NCBI GenBank assembly: GCA_902488835.1 | Contig: CABTXQ010000051.1 | Span: 1-6,913 of the forward strand | Length of the DNA: 6,913 nt | From: an uncultured Ileibacterium sp. | GTDB taxonomy: Bacteria; Bacillota; Clostridia; Peptostreptococcales; Anaerovoracaceae | Direction: 5' to 3' | Part shown: in pieces, positions 5,657 through 6,913 of the stretch | Layout of the letters: each line of letters opens with the position of its first letter | How positions within the stretch are numbered: the stretch's first letter is position 1 | Made by a program: the position numbers and the translations under genes | The notes under the pieces: model-generated | The model's database searches: none | What the model was told of the DNA's origin: nothing | Seen by the model: the letters and a program-made list of their open reading frames with translations, nothing else

Positions 5657-6895
5657 ATGAAATATCAAAGAGAAAACAGGAAAGAATTTTTTGCGTATAT
5701 AGACAAGCTTACAGACGAAGATAAGTATACAGAATGTATAGATGCATTGGAAAGTATTTCAATCGGAGAAAGAGATTATAAGGTATGTTATCAGCTTGCT
5801 CGTGCATATCAAAACTTCGCTGTTATCGGTGACGATGATAAAGGAACTCCTAATTTCATTGGTGATAAGATGTTGTTAAAATCCATAGACACTTTAAATT
5901 CAGTTAGAGCAGAGGGTAAAGACAAAGCAGAATGGAATATGCGTATGGCATATGGGTATCAGTATTTAGCAGATGAGGATGAAAAAGCTATTCCCTATGC
6001 AATGCGCTGGGCGGAGCTTGATCCTGAGGATGAGAATGCTTTGGCAGTCGTAAAAGAATGTAAAGAAGAAGCGGAAAAAAGAAAGCAAAGCGTAAATGCG
6101 GCTACTGAGAGGGTTATAACTCAAGAAACTGCCGAAATTGATGAAGATTGGGGCATTTATTTATGCAGAGCATTTGCCTGCGATTTGCCAGCTGTGATTA
6201 GGCTCAATTTAGCTCTTATGGACTTCGAGTCAACTTCTAACTACCCTAAAAGACTACGATTACAAATATTATATAAGAATGCTGATGACAACGGATTTCC
6301 TACAATAGAAGAAGGGGAATATTTATATCAGGTAGAAGACGCCGTGTTAGAGATTATTGAAAAACATGGAGATATTTTGGCAGGCGTAGTGAAATGCGAC
6401 GAGCGTGTACATATCTATGCCTATGCTAAGAATGAGTCGGGTTATGCAGATGAAATATCTGAGATGATATCAGAAAACTTCCCTGATTATGTATACACAT
6501 TGGCAGCAGTTGAAGATAAGGACTGGGAAATGTATTTTAAGGGACTTTATCCTGACAACTATGAATACCAAAGTATTATGAATATGAGGCTCATCGAGGC
6601 AATAAAAAATGATGGCGACAGCCTGGTACCAAGAATTCTTGAGCATTGTCTGTACTTTAAGATCGAAGAACAAAGAAAAGCATTTCTAACGAAAGTGATA
6701 GAAAAAGGGTTTCAAAAACTTGAATCGGAAAGTAATGATGACAGCGAAGCTTATGATACGGAATATCCATATCAACTTGTGGTCGGAAGAGAAGATGATT
6801 TTGAGAATATCGATGAAATTGTCTGGTATCTCATGGATTTGGCAGAAGAATATGACGGGGTCTATGATGGTTGGGGTTGTATTGCTGTGAAGTAG
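5657..6895 (+). CDS. TPR-like / DUF695 / RraB-domain protein, probable immunity protein
   Basis: This is a 412-residue soluble protein with three parts. Residues 1-145 are helical and TPR-like: KYTECIDALESI, CYQLARAYQNFA, and AIPYAMRWAELDPEDENALA at 111-130. Residues about 165-295 match DUF695, opening DWGIYLCRAFACDLPAVIRL and containing EGEYLYQVEDAVLEIIE and HIYAYAK. Residues about 305-412 match the RraB fold, with the closing LMDLAEEYDGVYDGWGC at 392-408 close to the same region of Escherichia coli RraB. RraB itself inhibits RNase E. In a Firmicute immunity array the fold more likely serves as a toxin-binding module (inference). The stop is TAG 6893-6895. The last 107 bases recur at the start of the window. 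Confidence 0.85.
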   Translation: MKYQRENRKEFFAYIDKLTDEDKYTECIDALESISIGERDYKVCYQLARAYQNFAVIGDDDKGTPNFIGDKMLLKSIDTLNSVRAEGKDKAEWNMRMAYGYQYLADEDEKAIPYAMRWAELDPEDENALAVVKECKEEAEKRKQSVNAATERVITQETAEIDEDWGIYLCRAFACDLPAVIRLNLALMDFESTSNYPKRLRLQILYKNADDNGFPTIEEGEYLYQVEDAVLEIIEKHGDILAGVVKCDERVHIYAYAKNESGYADEISEMISENFPDYVYTLAAVEDKDWEMYFKGLYPDNYEYQSIMNMRLIEAIKNDGDSLVPRILEHCLYFKIEEQRKAFLTKVIEKGFQKLESESNDDSEAYDTEYPYQLVVGREDDFENIDEIVWYLMDLAEEYDGVYDGWGCIAVK

Positions 6896-6913
6896 CTTAG
6901 GCATTTATAGTAA
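6789..6913. repeat. Terminal direct repeat, right copy (125 bp)
   Basis: This copy is identical to 1-125. The immediate upstream base context (GGTCGGAA) is seen only here because the left copy begins at the window edge. Likewise, sequence beyond the repeat is seen only after the left copy. No mismatch marks a natural boundary, which is what a circular or k-mer-overlap origin predicts. Confidence 0.97.

Noticed and set aside
1..6913. Plasmid or phage genome based on the matching ends
   Set aside because: No replication initiator, relaxase, integrase, terminase or structural gene is visible, so the matching ends alone do not establish a self-replicating element.

Overview
The window is a run of small and medium genes, all on the + strand. 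They are packed head to tail with short gaps or overlaps, in AT-rich DNA with purine-rich Shine-Dalgarno sites (GGAGG, AAGGAG, GGGGG) and occasional TTG starts. Base composition, codon style and protein families point to a low-GC Firmicute, most likely an anaerobic clostridial or related gut/oral lineage. The species cannot be named from the sequence.

Almost every recognisable gene belongs to a family known or suspected to act as an immunity protein against polymorphic or contact-dependent toxins. In order: the 3' tail of a DUF695/RraB gene (1-107); a small gene broken by an in-frame TAA (137-466); a DUF2695 protein (497-772); two SMI1/KNR4 (SUKH) proteins (762-1295 and 1346-2002); a two-domain protein with an Imm26-like second half (2036-2788); a truncated DUF2695 relic (2885-2968) coupled to an unassigned immunity-like gene (2965-3390); a DUF1877-like protein that may have lost its N-terminus (3420-3773); a DUF4261 protein (3801-4589); a two-helix membrane protein of the Imm17 type (4599-4844); a DUF4304-like protein (4870-5517); a relic coding stretch (5528-5644); and a three-part TPR-like/DUF695/RraB protein (5657-6895). 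No toxin, secretion, integrase, transposase, replication or RNA gene is visible. The layout fits a polyimmunity locus: a store of orphan immunity genes that could protect the cell from toxins of competing strains. The several broken genes fit the rapid turnover of such loci.

The first 125 bases (1-125) are identical to the last 125 (6789-6913). The window therefore closes on itself as a 6,788-bp unit, and the 3' tail at the start is the end of the gene at 5657-6895. This could be a circular molecule, a tandemly repeated immunity cassette, or an assembly-graph loop caused by a repeated gene end. With no replication gene visible, a tandem repeat or assembly loop seems at least as likely as a plasmid.

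No gap longer than 300 bases lacks a gene or gene remnant. The longest intervals without an intact gene are 108-496 (filled by the broken gene at 137-466), 2789-2964 (partly filled by the DUF2695 relic) and 5518-5656 (partly filled by the relic at 5528-5644). No convincing promoter or intrinsic terminator was found, so the genes are probably read as one or a few long transcripts.
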